NCBI RefSeq assembly: GCF_019059575.1
Contig: NW_024881538.1
Coordinates: 682,001 to 746,000, forward strand
From: Amphibalanus amphitrite
Lineage: Eukaryota; Arthropoda; Thecostraca; Balanomorpha; Balanidae
Direction of reading: 5' to 3'
Length of the DNA: 64,000 nt
The notes beneath the pieces are model-generated. The model was not told the origin of the DNA. It saw only the letters and a program-made list of their open reading frames with translations, and did no database searches. Each line of letters starts with the position of its first letter. Position 1 is the stretch's first letter. Shown piece after piece: positions 28,869 through 40,751 of this stretch. The position numbers were made by a program, and so were the translations under genes.

Positions 28869-31800
28869 ATGCCGGCCGACCCTCGTCCCCTGCCCCGGCG
28901 GCCCGCTCGGCGCGGCCGTCGCGCGGGCTGGCGTGCTCGGCGCGCGAGGGGACATGGGAGCAGCGAACAGCTGACTGCTCCCGGCACTGGGACCCCTCAC
29001 GGGTCTCGCCGTGTAGAGTGCCAAACACCTGTCATCAACCATCGACGGGACGACCAAATTGCTCCTGCCTGTGCATACGACCTGGCATTTCTGATGGAGG
29101 TGCGTGACCGGCTGAACAACAACACGGCTCGGGAAGTCGCCGAGACTATCCGGCGCAGTCTTCCCGCCCATGTCATCCGCCGTCATAATCGGCCACGCCC
29201 CCTCAGCCCAGTGGACGGGGCACATGGCCGGCCCGCTCGACAGACTCAGCGCCAGTCTAACCGGCCGACCGACCCGCCCAAATTACTCATCGGCTCCCTG
29301 AATATTCAAAGCCTGAAGCCCAAAATTCAGGAGCTGACGTTTGAGCTCAATCGTCACAACTACGACGTCATGCTTCTGGCTGAGACCTGGCTGCGCTCGA
29401 CCACCCCGAACCGCCTCCTGGTCATTCCAGGATATACGCTTTGTCGTGTGGACCGCCCAGATGGTAGCGGTTACGGCGGTGTCGCAATTATCACCAAGGC
29501 TAAAATCACGTCAACCCGACTCAAGATCCCGGGCAGTGGGAGCCCTGCCAGCAGCCTGGAGTCACTGTGGGCGCTGCTAAAGCTTGAACAGGGCCGGCAG
29601 CTGATTATCTGCTCCCTGTATCGGCCACCCCGACACAGTGAGGCTGCTCTGGTTGCCGACTTCATGGACCTCGAGGCCCAACTGCAACGAGTTATAATCG
29701 ATTACCCCAGTGTTCCGCTTGTCATCTGCGGCGACCTCAACTGTGATTTATTGAAAGAGCCTAATTTCCGCGCGCGTCAACACCTAAGCAGCTTCCTATC
29801 AAATTACTCATTAGATCAATTAGTGACAACTGCAACATTTTCCTCCGGCTCGCTCCTGGATGTGTGTATTGTTAACAACCGTGAGCTCGTTTGCGACACC
29901 CGTGTTAAATATTGTCACTTCAGTCCTCACAAACTTATCGATGTCGTTGTGAATGTGCCGAAACTGCGTCAAAAGCCCACTGTTATCTCGTCTCGCTCTT
30001 TTAAGCGTTTAGATCACCCTGCACTGCATCATGACTTACTCGATGTTGACTGGGATTATGTATTCTCCGCCGAAACCGTCAGTGATAAGTGGGATGCTTT
30101 CTTGTCTTTCTTCGTACCTGTTTTCGATGCCCATGCCCCAATTAAGCGTGTGTCTATCCGTAACCCGACTGCTCCTCCCGTCTCCGTCGCCACTCGAGAT
30201 CTCATGTCCCAACGTCGCGCTGCGCTCCGCCATTTAGGCCGCAACTCGAGCGAGTACAAAACCCTTAACCGCTCTGTCCGGGCGGCTTTGCGTCGCGACC
30301 GGCGGGTGGAACTACAGAGGGAAATCGGGGAACGGGGCCCCAACAAAGTTTGGCAATGTATCAGGTCGGTGGTTGCCGGTAAGAAGGATGGTCCTGATGT
30401 TCAGCCTGACCTATCTGCCAATGACTTAAATTCTTTCTTTGTATCCGTCGGTCCTCGTGTCGCTGCCGAGATCCGAGCCCAAAACGCACCTACCGATTTG
30501 AATGTACGTCTTACCCGTGTTGGCGCATGCAGTTTTCAACTTCGAGAAATCACACTTGCCGAGCTTGAGCGGACGATTTTCAGTATGCGTAGCTCGGGTG
30601 CTTGCGGTACCGACAGTGTCTGCGTTCGCATGCTGAAAGCCGGATTCCGAGCTATTGGTGGCGTCATCCTGCATATTATCAATACCTGCTTAATTCAATC
30701 CGACATCCCCGATTCATGGAAACATTCCATAGTTCACCCTCTGTTCAAATCCGGCAATCCTTCAGACCCCGCAAACTTCCGGCCCATTTCCCTGGTTCCT
30801 GTAATCATGAAAGTGGTTGAGCGCATTGTCCATCAGCAGCTCTACATCTACCTCTCTCACAATCACCTGCTGGCATCCTCACAGCACGGCTTCCGCCCCC
30901 GGCACTCTACTGAAACCGCGTTGTTGTCCGTCACTGAACGCATCCTGGCCGCCACCGACAGGGGGGAGATCTCAATGCTATGCCTTCTCGACCTTAGTAA
31001 ATGTTTTGACGTGATAGACCACGAGCTTCTGATGCAAAAACTTATGCTGCACGGTATCGAAATTTCCTGGTTCGCCGCCTATCTTCATGGACACACCCAG
31101 AGCGTGTCGTTGAAAAATGGGTCCGGAAGTAGAGTGCTGTCTCGGCCTCTTCCTAATACCATGGGTGTCTTCCAGGGCTCTGCGTTAGGTCCGTTACTTT
31201 TCACCATCTTCTCTAACAACCTATCGCTGTACGCGGGTGATGCAGTAGTCTTTCAATATGCCGACGACACCCAAGTATTGGTTAGCGGTCCTGCCAGGGA
31301 CCTTGGAGTTCTCATCTCGCGCATGGAGGTTTCGCTCGCGTCACTCAACGAATGGTTCTGCGCTAACGCCCTGAAGGTCAACGCCAGTAAAACACAGCTC
31401 ATTGTCTTCGGCAGTCGTCAAAATTTACGCAAATTGCCAGATTTCAGGGTATCGTTCCGTGACGCAGCGTTGCAGCCGTGCGCGCAGGTGGGGAACCTGG
31501 GCGTCACTTTTGACAGTACTCTATCCTGGGACGCTCACGTCTCCGAACTCAGTCGCCGGTGTACGGGACTGTTGATCGGTCTCTCCCATGCGCGCCACAG
31601 TCTCCCGGATGGCATCATTAGAACGCTCGTGACAGCACTCGTTATATCACGCATCCAGTACTGCCTCTCAGTTTATGGCAATGGGTCCCAAAAAAATTTC
31701 GATCGTCTCCAAAAAATTTTGAACTTCGCTGCTAGAGTCATTTTCGGTCGCCGTAAATTTGCCCATGTCTCTGACCTGCGAAAAAAGCTCGGGTGGCTGT

Positions 31801-32210
31801 CCCCGCGTCATATGGCTGATTACCAAACCCTTGTTATCGCCCACAAAGCCATTCAGCGCGGCGAACCCGAGGAATTGGCAACCATGTTCGTCACAAACAG
31901 CGCTGTCCGGGAGAGACACTCCAGGCAAGACCACCTCTTTCACCTTCCGCGACCACGGCTGGAAACGGGTAGGCGGCGGTTCGGCTATCGAGCCGCTGCT
32001 CTACTCAACAGTCTCCCAACTCAGCTGTCGCAGCTGTCTCCCGCCCGCTTTGCCCGATCTGTTAAAGCCGCGATAGTGGACGGGGCATCAACTGATCGTC
32101 GCTGACCAACGGGTTGGTGGGTGGGTGAGTTGTACCTGTGGCACTACGAAAGTGTCTCAGTCCGTGCTTTGACGTGAGTGAATGTGTGAATGCTGTGAAT
32201 GTTTAGATTA
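28800..32210 (+). mobile_element. LINE element (approximate limits)
   Basis: Holds the single ORF at 28869-32105. After the stop, a short 3' region contains degenerate tgaatg repeats (gtgaatgtgtgaatgctg, about 32178-32200), as often found at the 3' ends of CR1/L2-type elements. There is no poly-A tail. I found no clear target duplication, so both limits are estimates. Confidence 0.6.
28869..32105 (+). CDS. Non-LTR retrotransposon (LINE) polyprotein: endonuclease + reverse transcriptase, intact ORF
   Basis: An uninterrupted 1078-codon frame from ATG (28869) to TGA (32103-32105). Residues 1-135 are basic and Pro/Arg-rich with no zinc knuckle. An apurinic-type endonuclease domain follows at about 138-370 (GSLNIQSL, LLAETWL, ICGDLNCDLL). 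The reverse transcriptase is at about 615-860, with HPLFKSGNP, RPISL, the catalytic LLDLSKCFDVIDH, GVFQGSALGPLLF and QYADDTQV. The layout resembles jockey/CR1/L2-type elements, but I cannot fix the clade. The usual endonuclease Ser-Asp-His is Ser-Pro-His at residues 352-354, a loss of a catalytic Asp. FSNNL stands where I/NDL is usual in the RT. Lack of frame breaks suggests recent insertion. Confidence 0.92.
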   Translation: MPADPRPLPRRPARRGRRAGWRARRARGHGSSEQLTAPGTGTPHGSRRVECQTPVINHRRDDQIAPACAYDLAFLMEVRDRLNNNTAREVAETIRRSLPAHVIRRHNRPRPLSPVDGAHGRPARQTQRQSNRPTDPPKLLIGSLNIQSLKPKIQELTFELNRHNYDVMLLAETWLRSTTPNRLLVIPGYTLCRVDRPDGSGYGGVAIITKAKITSTRLKIPGSGSPASSLESLWALLKLEQGRQLIICSLYRPPRHSEAALVADFMDLEAQLQRVIIDYPSVPLVICGDLNCDLLKEPNFRARQHLSSFLSNYSLDQLVTTATFSSGSLLDVCIVNNRELVCDTRVKYCHFSPHKLIDVVVNVPKLRQKPTVISSRSFKRLDHPALHHDLLDVDWDYVFSAETVSDKWDAFLSFFVPVFDAHAPIKRVSIRNPTAPPVSVATRDLMSQRRAALRHLGRNSSEYKTLNRSVRAALRRDRRVELQREIGERGPNKVWQCIRSVVAGKKDGPDVQPDLSANDLNSFFVSVGPRVAAEIRAQNAPTDLNVRLTRVGACSFQLREITLAELERTIFSMRSSGACGTDSVCVRMLKAGFRAIGGVILHIINTCLIQSDIPDSWKHSIVHPLFKSGNPSDPANFRPISLVPVIMKVVERIVHQQLYIYLSHNHLLASSQHGFRPRHSTETALLSVTERILAATDRGEISMLCLLDLSKCFDVIDHELLMQKLMLHGIEISWFAAYLHGHTQSVSLKNGSGSRVLSRPLPNTMGVFQGSALGPLLFTIFSNNLSLYAGDAVVFQYADDTQVLVSGPARDLGVLISRMEVSLASLNEWFCANALKVNASKTQLIVFGSRQNLRKLPDFRVSFRDAALQPCAQVGNLGVTFDSTLSWDAHVSELSRRCTGLLIGLSHARHSLPDGIIRTLVTALVISRIQYCLSVYGNGSQKNFDRLQKILNFAARVIFGRRKFAHVSDLRKKLGWLSPRHMADYQTLVIAHKAIQRGEPEELATMFVTNSAVRERHSRQDHLFHLPRPRLETGRRRFGYRAAALLNSLPTQLSQLSPARFARSVKAAIVDGASTDRR

Positions 32211-33775
32211 GTAACCGCGGATACGGATTCTGAGCAGTAATCGCCACGCACTTTTAGAATGTGGATCGCTCATGATTGTTCAATACAATGGCGTGTATTA
32301 ACGGTCCCTGGATGGACGGCCAGGGGCCATTCGTCAGGCACAGCACCGGCAGCGGATATAAGACTACGGATTTAAACTCGGTATGCATTGTGATGGGTGA
32401 TGTGTGGGCTCCTTTTTCTGCGGTGGGCATGTTGCTAGTGAGATGAAACGGGTTGGTGGCACGCCTGTTCTTGTGTAAGGTATATAATTCATTATTTAGT
32501 CGATTTTTTTTATTCAAATGTGATTTTCTGTTATGTAAATCTTGAGATTTTTCTCCTTATTTGTGTTAGGTATTCCTCCACATAATTTACACAAAAAAAA
32601 TGTGAAATGTTTATGTAGAATTCAGCAGAACAAACTAAAAGGTTCCTTTTATCAGCTCCCCATGGATGCCTTTGTCATAAGCAAATACACGCAAACAAAT
32701 GTATATACTTGGCATATAATCAAACTACCAAGGTCAAAGTTCATCAGCGCTCATCCCTTTATCTGATTGGTTATGTTGTCTTTGCACATTTGTTGTTTGG
32801 ATTTAGGAATGTTAGCTGTGTGCTAACTACATTCATTTTTTTATGAAGGAAAGAGCACGCCAATCGAAGACTGGATATTCTGCACCGTCTTTTGTGCATA
32901 AATATTGTAACTTGTTTTATACGCAGAAAGCATCTTGGTCTGATTGTAATGAGATACTTAGCTCAACAATTCAACGCACATCAATAAGATCTTTAAGAAC
33001 TACTGACTACTCACCTGAACATTACCATACGAGATACTCAGAGCAACTAAATAATGCAGCATTGCTCCCGGCTTCCGCACTGTTGGTGTTCATACCAGGG
33101 AGCAAATAAAATATGCAGAACTCTGTCTTTTAGCTCGGTAGTGTGGGCCTTGAACTTCAGCACTCGTCCGTGTAAGTCCCTGAGTGTCGGACAGCCAGGT
33201 CATGGACCGGAAGAGTTCCCGGATGTGGGTCTCGCGACACGGGTGCTGCCCACTCGGAGACATGCGAGGCGACCGCCGCTGGAAATATTGCAACGGGTCA
33301 AAGACATTTGGCAAAAGTTTGAAACTCGCTTGGCTTAGAAACCTTTTACTGGCGGATTTCACGTTCATTAATATTCCAGAGGAATATTGCAAACTTTGCG
33401 AAGCTATCTTCCCTGAGAAGCATCGTATATCTAGGGAGATGCGCAATGTGCATTGCATTAACATCCTGGCAATGGTACCTACACTTGATCTTAATCAGCC
33501 CTGCAGAGTGAAAGCAACTGTTGCGAATAGTACGTTGACCGTGCATGCCTGTGAAGTGTGAATCATACCGTTCGTTGCAACTCGCAAGTCGCAAACCAGT
33601 TCACTTCTAGCTATAAGGGCAAATTTCGTTAAAAAAAAAAGATGCCTCAGCCTTTAGTAACGCTCTTCTTGAATTCGTGCCTTTTTGGTGTAAATTATTA
33701 AATGTGTGTACCTAACGAATGTGTAGGATAATAATGAGCAGTAAAATGGCATGAAACAATGCAACACTCCATATA
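32211..33775. other. Intergenic
   Basis: About 1.6 kb with no gene recognised. AT-richer than the flanks. There is an A-run near 33632. Confidence 0.5.
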
Positions 33776-33888
33776 AGCCGTTTTCACTACGGCCATCTGG
33801 TACACATTTGGTGCACATTTGGTGCAGATTAGGTGCAGATTTGGTCAAATTAGGAGCACTCGCCGGATAGTCCGTCGTGAAAACGGCT
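33776..33888. mobile_element. 113-bp foldback MITE
   Basis: Ends agccgttttcactacgg and its near-complement (ccgtcgtgaaaacggct) form inverted repeats with one mismatch. The interior carries four variants of an 11-bp motif of the acatttggtgc type. Confidence 0.7.
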
Positions 33889-36800
33889 ATTACGTAACAT
33901 CATCCATATTAGCCAGCCATGGCTATGGCGAGTTTAAGGATGCGCGCTGCTGATGGGTTCTGAATTCTGAGTCGCTGCCGCCTTCACGATGACACCCCGG
34001 CCGTGTGACCTAATCTACGGGTGGAGTAATTTCGGTGCTGGCGCGTACAGGATGAGGCCAGCTGCGCGCCGGGGGACGGGACAGTGCCATTGATCATGGC
34101 TATCTGTCTGGGTCACTGACAGGCCGTCCCGCAGCGCACATTCATATTGAAATCGGGCCCCGGTGGCCGCGGGCGGCGCGGGGTCGTCGGCGCACCGATC
34201 CCCTTATCTATCCACCGCCTCCGTCCGTCCGTACACACAGAGAAGCCCCGGCCCGCCCGCTGGCCGACTGATTATATCAATTAGCCTGAGGAGGTCGGAA
34301 GGGCTTCGGGCGACTGGAATCACCTCGTTCCACCGCTGTGGCCGTCGGGAAGCCTGTAACCGCCGCAATCTTGTTAGGAGCCCACCGACGATTAGACGAT
34401 TGCTGCGCGTCGACTGGCGGTGGCAGCCGCGCGCCGAGCAGCCCCGCTCAGCGCGGGCCAGCGGTGCCGACAGTCGTGGGCCCCACCTCTAATAGAGGGT
34501 GATCGTCGGCCGTCGGCGGACCACCGCTGCCCCGTCCGACCAGCATTACAACGCCGCCGCCTGAGCCGCGCGTCAGCCACTAAGCTGGCAGAACAATCTC
34601 AACACCGGATCCCATGCATTTTTATTGGATGTGCGCTGTGTTGTGCAGGTGGCGCTAGCGAAGGGGGAGAGAGACTCGGGAGATAAGGGAGACTCCGAGG
34701 AGGGAAGGGGAGAAGAGAGAAGGGTAGAAAGCTGAAGACTGAGGTGGGATAAGAAATGGTTCAAGACTGCGGGGAAGGGCTGGGATAGGACCAAGCAAGA
34801 TGGCTATGCGGTGGGGAAAAACTGGGGGAGGGTCAGTGGAGAGTCGTTGAGTAAGGCAGGCCGGGCATAACTTTGTGCTATTGGGATAAACGAGAAAATA
34901 TTAACACAATGAAATAAAAAGTGTTCTCATCAAATTATAAATGTGGCGTCAAATAAAATTAGCCTGTGCATTTAGAGACTCCGAATGGTTGATTTGCATA
35001 GAGCAAGACCGAGCTGAATCATCCTATCTGCATTATTTGGAGTCTGCATATCCATATCCATTTCTTTTGTTCAATAAAAAATATTCCAGAATTTGCAGGA
35101 TCAAGCAATGAAAGAAAGATAATCCAAGTGTGTTCTAGGCATGTATAGTCGTTGGAAACTAAAGACGAACAACAATGAAATTTTCTAAGACATGGCACAC
35201 GCAAAAGAAATCGGCAACCAAGAGAAAAAAGTATCCATCCGAGAACGAAAAGTATCCAAGAACGATTCTAAGTAGATTGTGGAAAGATTGAGATCCGCTG
35301 TAGAATGGCTGTTCATCACATAAGAGACTGGGGGACCCGGTCATCTTCTGAGAGCAGGATCTTCATGCGCTCTTTTTGTCAGCGCATAGAGTTCAGTGGT
35401 TAGCGCAGACGTGCTGTGAGCGAAACCACTCGGGAACGACTGGAAGGTAGGCTGTACCGCAGAGCACCACCGTGCCGCGGCGCAGTCTACCACTGCTGCC
35501 ACTTCCTGAACTTTTCAATGCCAGCCTCATGGAATTTATGGTCTTGAAATATTTCTATCCATATTTCGCATGGCTGAAACATCTAGGGCCAATCAGGGCA
35601 ATGGCCCCGCTGTGTATGTACATTTATAAGCGAACTGTTATTTTCATGGCATAAAAAGGAAACTTGAATCGTTATGAACGAAAATTTGGCTAAAGCTGCT
35701 CTGGAACACATTCAGACACAAAATCAGACAATTTTCAGCTTTGAGAGCTTCATTGAAGATTTCGTTGCATTCAATTATCTCAAATGATCTTTCGTTGCCT
35801 TGTGAGGCCGACACAAACATTGGAAAAGCCAAGCACCGCCAAGCATTCCTTTCAACCAGGTTACCGATGTTTTGAGCAGAGAACTCGAGTGTGAACTCAA
35901 CACTGCACACTTGAAAAGGTCGTAAGTACGTGCGCCGCTGGGCTTTATTCGGTGTGCTCTTACTGGCGTGCGGTAAGTACGCTTTCAAGCCAATTGAATT
36001 AGTGGCGCTGTCTGGCTGAGGGCTCCAGGCTGGCGGGCGCTCCCCGAACTGGGTGCCCTCCGGCCGGCGGGATCCGATATAGTCCCTCTCAGAGGGCGCC
36101 GGCGCGGCGCGGCTGCCACTCCCGAATTACACGGCACAAACGCCCCCAGCTAACGGGCCTGATGCAAAATCGCCTGCTTACGTCGAGGACACGGTGCGCA
36201 ATTATCATCCGCTTAAAGACAGCCGGTGGCGGAAATCGATACCAATTACGGCGACTCGCCCTCCCCGGACGGCAGATTTGTGACGCCGTCTCTGTTCGCC
36301 GTACATGGAGACAGCCACTCTGCAGCCCGCCGCGTTTATAATCTGCCGTCTGGTGACCCGTGCAGCTTGACGGGTCATTTAGAGTAGACAATAGACATAT
36401 CTTCACTTCAATGAGCACAATGACACTTCATCAAAAATATGGCAACCTCTAAATATCTCTTCACTATAACTTATTAGCCGGAGTATATAATAAAACTTGA
36501 ACATAAACCATAAGTGCTTAATGCTCAACTAATTGTATGAGAACAATTGGCACGTCGGTGATTCTTCAACAACCGAGACGCTAAAAATAAAAAGCCGCTC
36601 ATTTCGCGCTCACTCATCCGACTCAAATCAGGAGTCTTATTTTAAGAAATCAAACTGTAGTTAGGAAGTTGTTGATCGAGCCACAAGGCCGGAGCTGCTG
36701 GAGCTCTACGCTGCGCTGTAAAAACTCGGTCGACTCGTTTCTTCCTTCCGGATACGTGCTGTTGAGTTGGAGCAGCACTGAGGTGGTGTGGAGGCAAAAA

Positions 36801-38312
36801 CTGGACCTAATCACGGCGCTAACCGGCCTCAGAGGCCCGGGTTCCAGCCCGACTGTGGGCGAACCGCTTCTCGACGGAACGACAGACACAGTTGAACGTT
36901 TTCGGCATTGCATTTCAAAACATGGGTGCTAAACTTTGTTTACAGTGTGCCCTAAATTTCAAATCTCTCATAATATTTTAGGCAAAAATCTTCTTGAAAT
37001 TTAGATATATAAAAGTGTTTAGCACCAGATCAGCTCTGTTGCTGCTGACCTTGAAGAGTGCATGTATTTTTTTTTACACATGTTTGCCGTCTTTCTTTTT
37101 TCTGTTTTTTAACTAATGTCACATTGAGATTATATCTTTAAGTATCACTTAAGATTTTCAATTTTAGGCAAGCCCTATCATATAAACTCTGACATTGCTT
37201 TGCACAAAGCATCGTTTGCCGTTTACAACAAGTCGTTTTTAATGCATTGAACCTATCCAAAGCTGTTTGACGTCGACACTATAGTTATATCGCTGTTAGG
37301 TGTATCGCTGCCCACAGCAGATCTCCAACTATATACAGACCAGCCCTCCCTTCCCGACTCCCCGCGGTCTGTTGATGCCTCACAGCGTGGCGTGAGGCTG
37401 GGAAGGCGCCAGACTTGGTCGGCCGGTCCCCACAAGTCAATAAATTCAAATCAGGCCGAGACACAGAAATCCGATATTGGCGGAATAAATCTTAGGGCGT
37501 GACCGCTTGCAAATGGTAGGGAAGAAATGGACTGAAATCAATTCAGTGTAATCCCAATCGGTCTGTGAGTGGAATAGGATCGGCAAGCTGGCTGGATCGA
37601 TCGTGTGTGTTAGATATTGAAGCGTAGAAGCGTAGTATCAAATATTCTAAAAACTGCATGTTTTACATGCTATTGCTATTGTGTTTCATGCATACCACCA
37701 AAACAACATGTATATTGTACCTTGTAAATCATTCGCTGTAAACGACTAGTTGGAGTAGAGATAATCTGGCACCAGAAGCCCAAATTGATTTCTGCCGCAA
37801 TGAGTACATACTCGTACATATATAGCAACTGGACAAAACGAATAAATCTTAGTCAGACTGAACGGATATAAGCTCCAATTTCAGGATGAAACACTACTAA
37901 CTGCTTCGTTGAAAGCCAAAAAAAGAGGAAAAAATGCCACCAGTAACACATATTTTAATTTTTACACCTGATGATATTAAAATGGGATAAACAGCTCTCT
38001 CAAATGATCTGTACATAGTTTCAAATGATATCTCGAATACAGTAAGTGCTTCCCTATGCGATCCTGAACTCGCACTTGCCTGCCCTTTTGCGGATTCGGT
38101 GACCGCCTATGTATGGTACACAGCTGAGGAAACACACTGTACTGTCAAGTGTTCCTACGGGCCATGTTTTCCCCGCGGCGATTGGTGCTGCCTCCTGGTT
38201 GGAGCCGAGCGCTGTTGGTTCAGCTGCGTGCCGACGCTGCACCGGGGCCGTGAGCGGACAGACGGACGACACTGAACGACAAGGACTCCTCTGGTTTACA
38301 GCGCCGCCCGTC
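33889..38312. other. Intergenic
   Basis: 4.4 kb with no gene recognised on either strand. Around 35385-35450 there is a weak tRNA-like block (agttcagtggttagcgcaga followed by gggaacgactgg). It is too degenerate to call a tRNA or a SINE. The right end is the promoter region of the gene starting at 38313. Confidence 0.5.
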
Positions 38313-38373
38313 ATGGCTCGACCGGTTCAACTTGGCCTCGCCGCCGCCCTGCTGGCACTGGTCTCCTGTCAAG
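38313..38373 (+). CDS. Exon 1: signal peptide
   Basis: Encodes the whole signal peptide and ends in phase 1 at donor gtaatt. If unspliced, the frame runs on 51 bp to a TGA. Confidence 0.82.
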
Positions 38374-40472
38374 GTAATTCAAGCGTGCTGACCTCTCTGT
38401 CTTACACGGTCACGGATAGGGTTTGATGAAATTGCTGGAGGGCAGGGGTAAATACTAATCGGTCTACCGCGAGACACGCAACCTGTCTGCCGAGTCATGG
38501 AGGTCTCAAAGACTAATGTCCTTGCATATGTCTGTGGTGTTTGCATTTGTGTCAACTCTCCGGTCCCTGCACTTCGTTACCGGTGTGTTGCTAATGACGA
38601 GGTCACGGCAATGAGTGGATACTGGCCGTGGTATGCTACCTCAATGCTCATTGCTCAGTGGCATGGTGTTTGTGTTTTTTTTTTGTGAAAAGGTGTAGGT
38701 TTATGACACTATATCTGTGTTTATGTTTATTTGCCATTGCCACCAGTAGCGCTACACTCCATTGACAAGTGAAGGCCGGAAATCTGTGAAAAAATGTCAC
38801 TGCATCACGGTATTGTTTTCTCTAAGACTGAAACGCTCTAACATGAAACTGTTCCTCGAACAGATTCTGGCAATGCGGTGTTTTCCACCGGCCACGTGGT
38901 CGACATCGCGTATCTACTCTCCCGTAACTGTGCTGCCGACACCGTTGACCTGACCGAGGCGGAGCACCAGGCCCTGCAGGCCGCCAGGACGGAGTGCGAG
39001 GTCAGGGCGGCTGCAGGAAGTCACGGTGATGCCTGTGACGGCGTCCCGTATGCTGGACGCTACTACATCTGCATGGCCAATCGGTAAGAATTTCAGAGAT
39101 CTGTTTTTGGAAATCTCTACTTACTGGTTTCTATCTACGACCATCAAAGAATCTACAAATATATGTAGGCGGATCTTAGTATGCGCGATCACATCATATG
39201 TTTTATTATCTTCCTTGAAATGAATATTATCATATATTCAGTTGAATTTTTACCTATCATATTTTAATTGGTGTGTATCATGCTCCGTAGAGCTCTGTAG
39301 TTTTTGACAAATATTTGTGTGACTGTCCTGAGACAATTGTGCGAGCTATGACCATTGACCATCGCTGTGTGAGGCAGTACTCACTACTCAAGCAATAAGC
39401 ACACGATATATAAAACTGCAGCTATACATCCATGTGTACATAATTCGGCATTATTGTCCTATGATGCAGCAAATTTGTCCGCAACAGTGCGGGGATGGAA
39501 TACGTGATATTTCTTCCGCATATGCCTGTATCAATAACTTCGAGTGTGTCTACCTCCGAAAGGATGATGTAAGCATGGGGCGGGTAGGATAGGGGCTCTA
39601 TGCAATATGCATGCAATAAACGCATCAACGACATCTTGCTTCTAGCCTACTGTCCTTCTACTCTTAATCCGATGACGATATGTTGTGACAGTGAAGTAGC
39701 TTCTCTCAAGTAGGCAAGCATATTTCATTTCATAACAATGAAGAACGCCTGTGCCAACACTAGATTGCAAGTGCTTATAGCATGAACCATTTATTTCTCT
39801 TTCAGCCTTCAGCAGCTTGATGCTGCCGGGACGCAGTTCGACCTCAGTGCCTTCCGACGCACTGCGCTGGGGGATGAGGACGGCCCGAACTGGTCGGGAA
39901 CCAGAGCCGAGCTGTTCTCAATGTGTATCGGTGACGCCGACATCGACCTGCTGCCCCGCCAGCAGGCCGTGTACGTCCACGCGTGCCTCCGCTGGAGTTT
40001 GAGCGCCGCCTGCGACGTGCAGCAGGCGCACGAGATGAGACTGGACGACAAGGGCAGAGAGCGTCTGTCGCGCTTCCTCACCGGTCAGTGTCCGATGAGT
40101 CCCAGCCAACTGCTGGACGCCTACGGGCTGATCACCAGCCGCACCTGGCCAGAGTGCAGCCGCAGCCTGGCCGGCGCGGCGGCTGGAGACGGTTTCTCCT
40201 CCGCTGTCAGTCAGGTGACCTGTCTGCTGCAGGACTTCCAGACCGAAGATGGCGCGCTGGACGCTACCCACCTGAAGAGCGCGGTCAGCTCGGCTCCGGG
40301 CGCCGGTCGCTCCTCTTCCACCGGTGTTCTGAAGCGCACTGTGAATGCCTGCGGCGAGACCCAGTCCCTGGGCGAGTTCGTCATGTGCTGGGCCGCCCGG
40401 GGCATCTTGACGTGTGTCTTTGGCGAGGCTAACCAGCTGGCCCGTCAGTTCCCGCCGGCCTGTACCGTCTAG
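38313..40472 (+). CDS. Secreted 14-cysteine helical protein, duplicated OBP-like halves (3 exons)
   Basis: Exons 38313-38373, 38864-39083 and 39806-40472. Phases (1, then 2) agree and all junctions are GT-AG (donors gtaatt, gtaaga; acceptors cgaacag, ctttcag). The product is 315 residues. MARPVQLGLAAALLALVSCQ is a signal peptide. The mature part has 14 cysteines. Each half ends with a Cys-x8-Cys pair (CLRWSLSAAC and CWAARGILTC) in a predicted helix. Cys-x8-Cys is also the C5-C6 spacing of arthropod odorant-binding proteins, but the C2-x3-C3 hallmark is not seen. I would call it a two-domain secreted helical protein, with only weak OBP resemblance. Function unknown. The start has a good context (cgtcATGg). 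Confidence 0.82.
38374..38863 (+). other. Intron 1
   Basis: 490 bp, acceptor ctcgaacag. No feature inside. Confidence 0.7.
38864..39083 (+). CDS. Exon 2
   Basis: Encodes DSGNAVFSTGHVVDIAYLLS through CDGVPYAGRYYICMANR. It holds four cysteines and ends in phase 2. Confidence 0.82.
39084..39805 (+). other. Intron 2
   Basis: 722 bp, AT-rich, nothing recognised. Acceptor tctctttcag. Confidence 0.7.
39806..40472 (+). CDS. Exon 3, to stop TAG
   Basis: Begins LQQLDAAGTQFDLSAFRRTA after the completed Arg, and runs to FPPACTV and TAG. It holds ten cysteines and both Cys-x8-Cys pairs. Confidence 0.88.
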
Positions 40473-40745
40473 CTGGGCGAAATGATGCATTTCTGAAGCC
40501 GGTTGGCATGACATGCGCCCTGGAAAATGATGGTAGGTAATATATCGGTAAAGGCAAAGTGGATAGGTATAAACGCGTGTTGAAATATGCATACAGCCGT
40601 TTAGCTGTATGCGTAAAGGTGGAAGACGTGCATCTCTTTAAGTGCATTACAACTAGCCGTCAAAAGTTATCTGGGCATGCGCGTGTCCGATTATTGTTCC
40701 ATATTCTGAAAAATGCTTAATTGTCTTTGGCTGTAAACGACCGAA

Positions 40746-40751
40746 AATAAA
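40746..40751 (+). terminator. Probable polyadenylation signal AATAAA
   Basis: First AATAAA after the stop of the secreted 14-cysteine protein, about 275 bp downstream. Position is plausible but unproven. Confidence 0.5.

Noticed and set aside
35385-35450. tRNA-like block (agttcagtggttagcgcaga ... gggaacgactgg)
   Set aside because: B-box too degenerate and no acceptor stem found; at best an old SINE head.
39918-40592. 224-codon minus-strand frame
   Set aside because: Antisense of exon 3 of the 14-cysteine protein; GC-rich coding DNA often leaves the opposite strand open.
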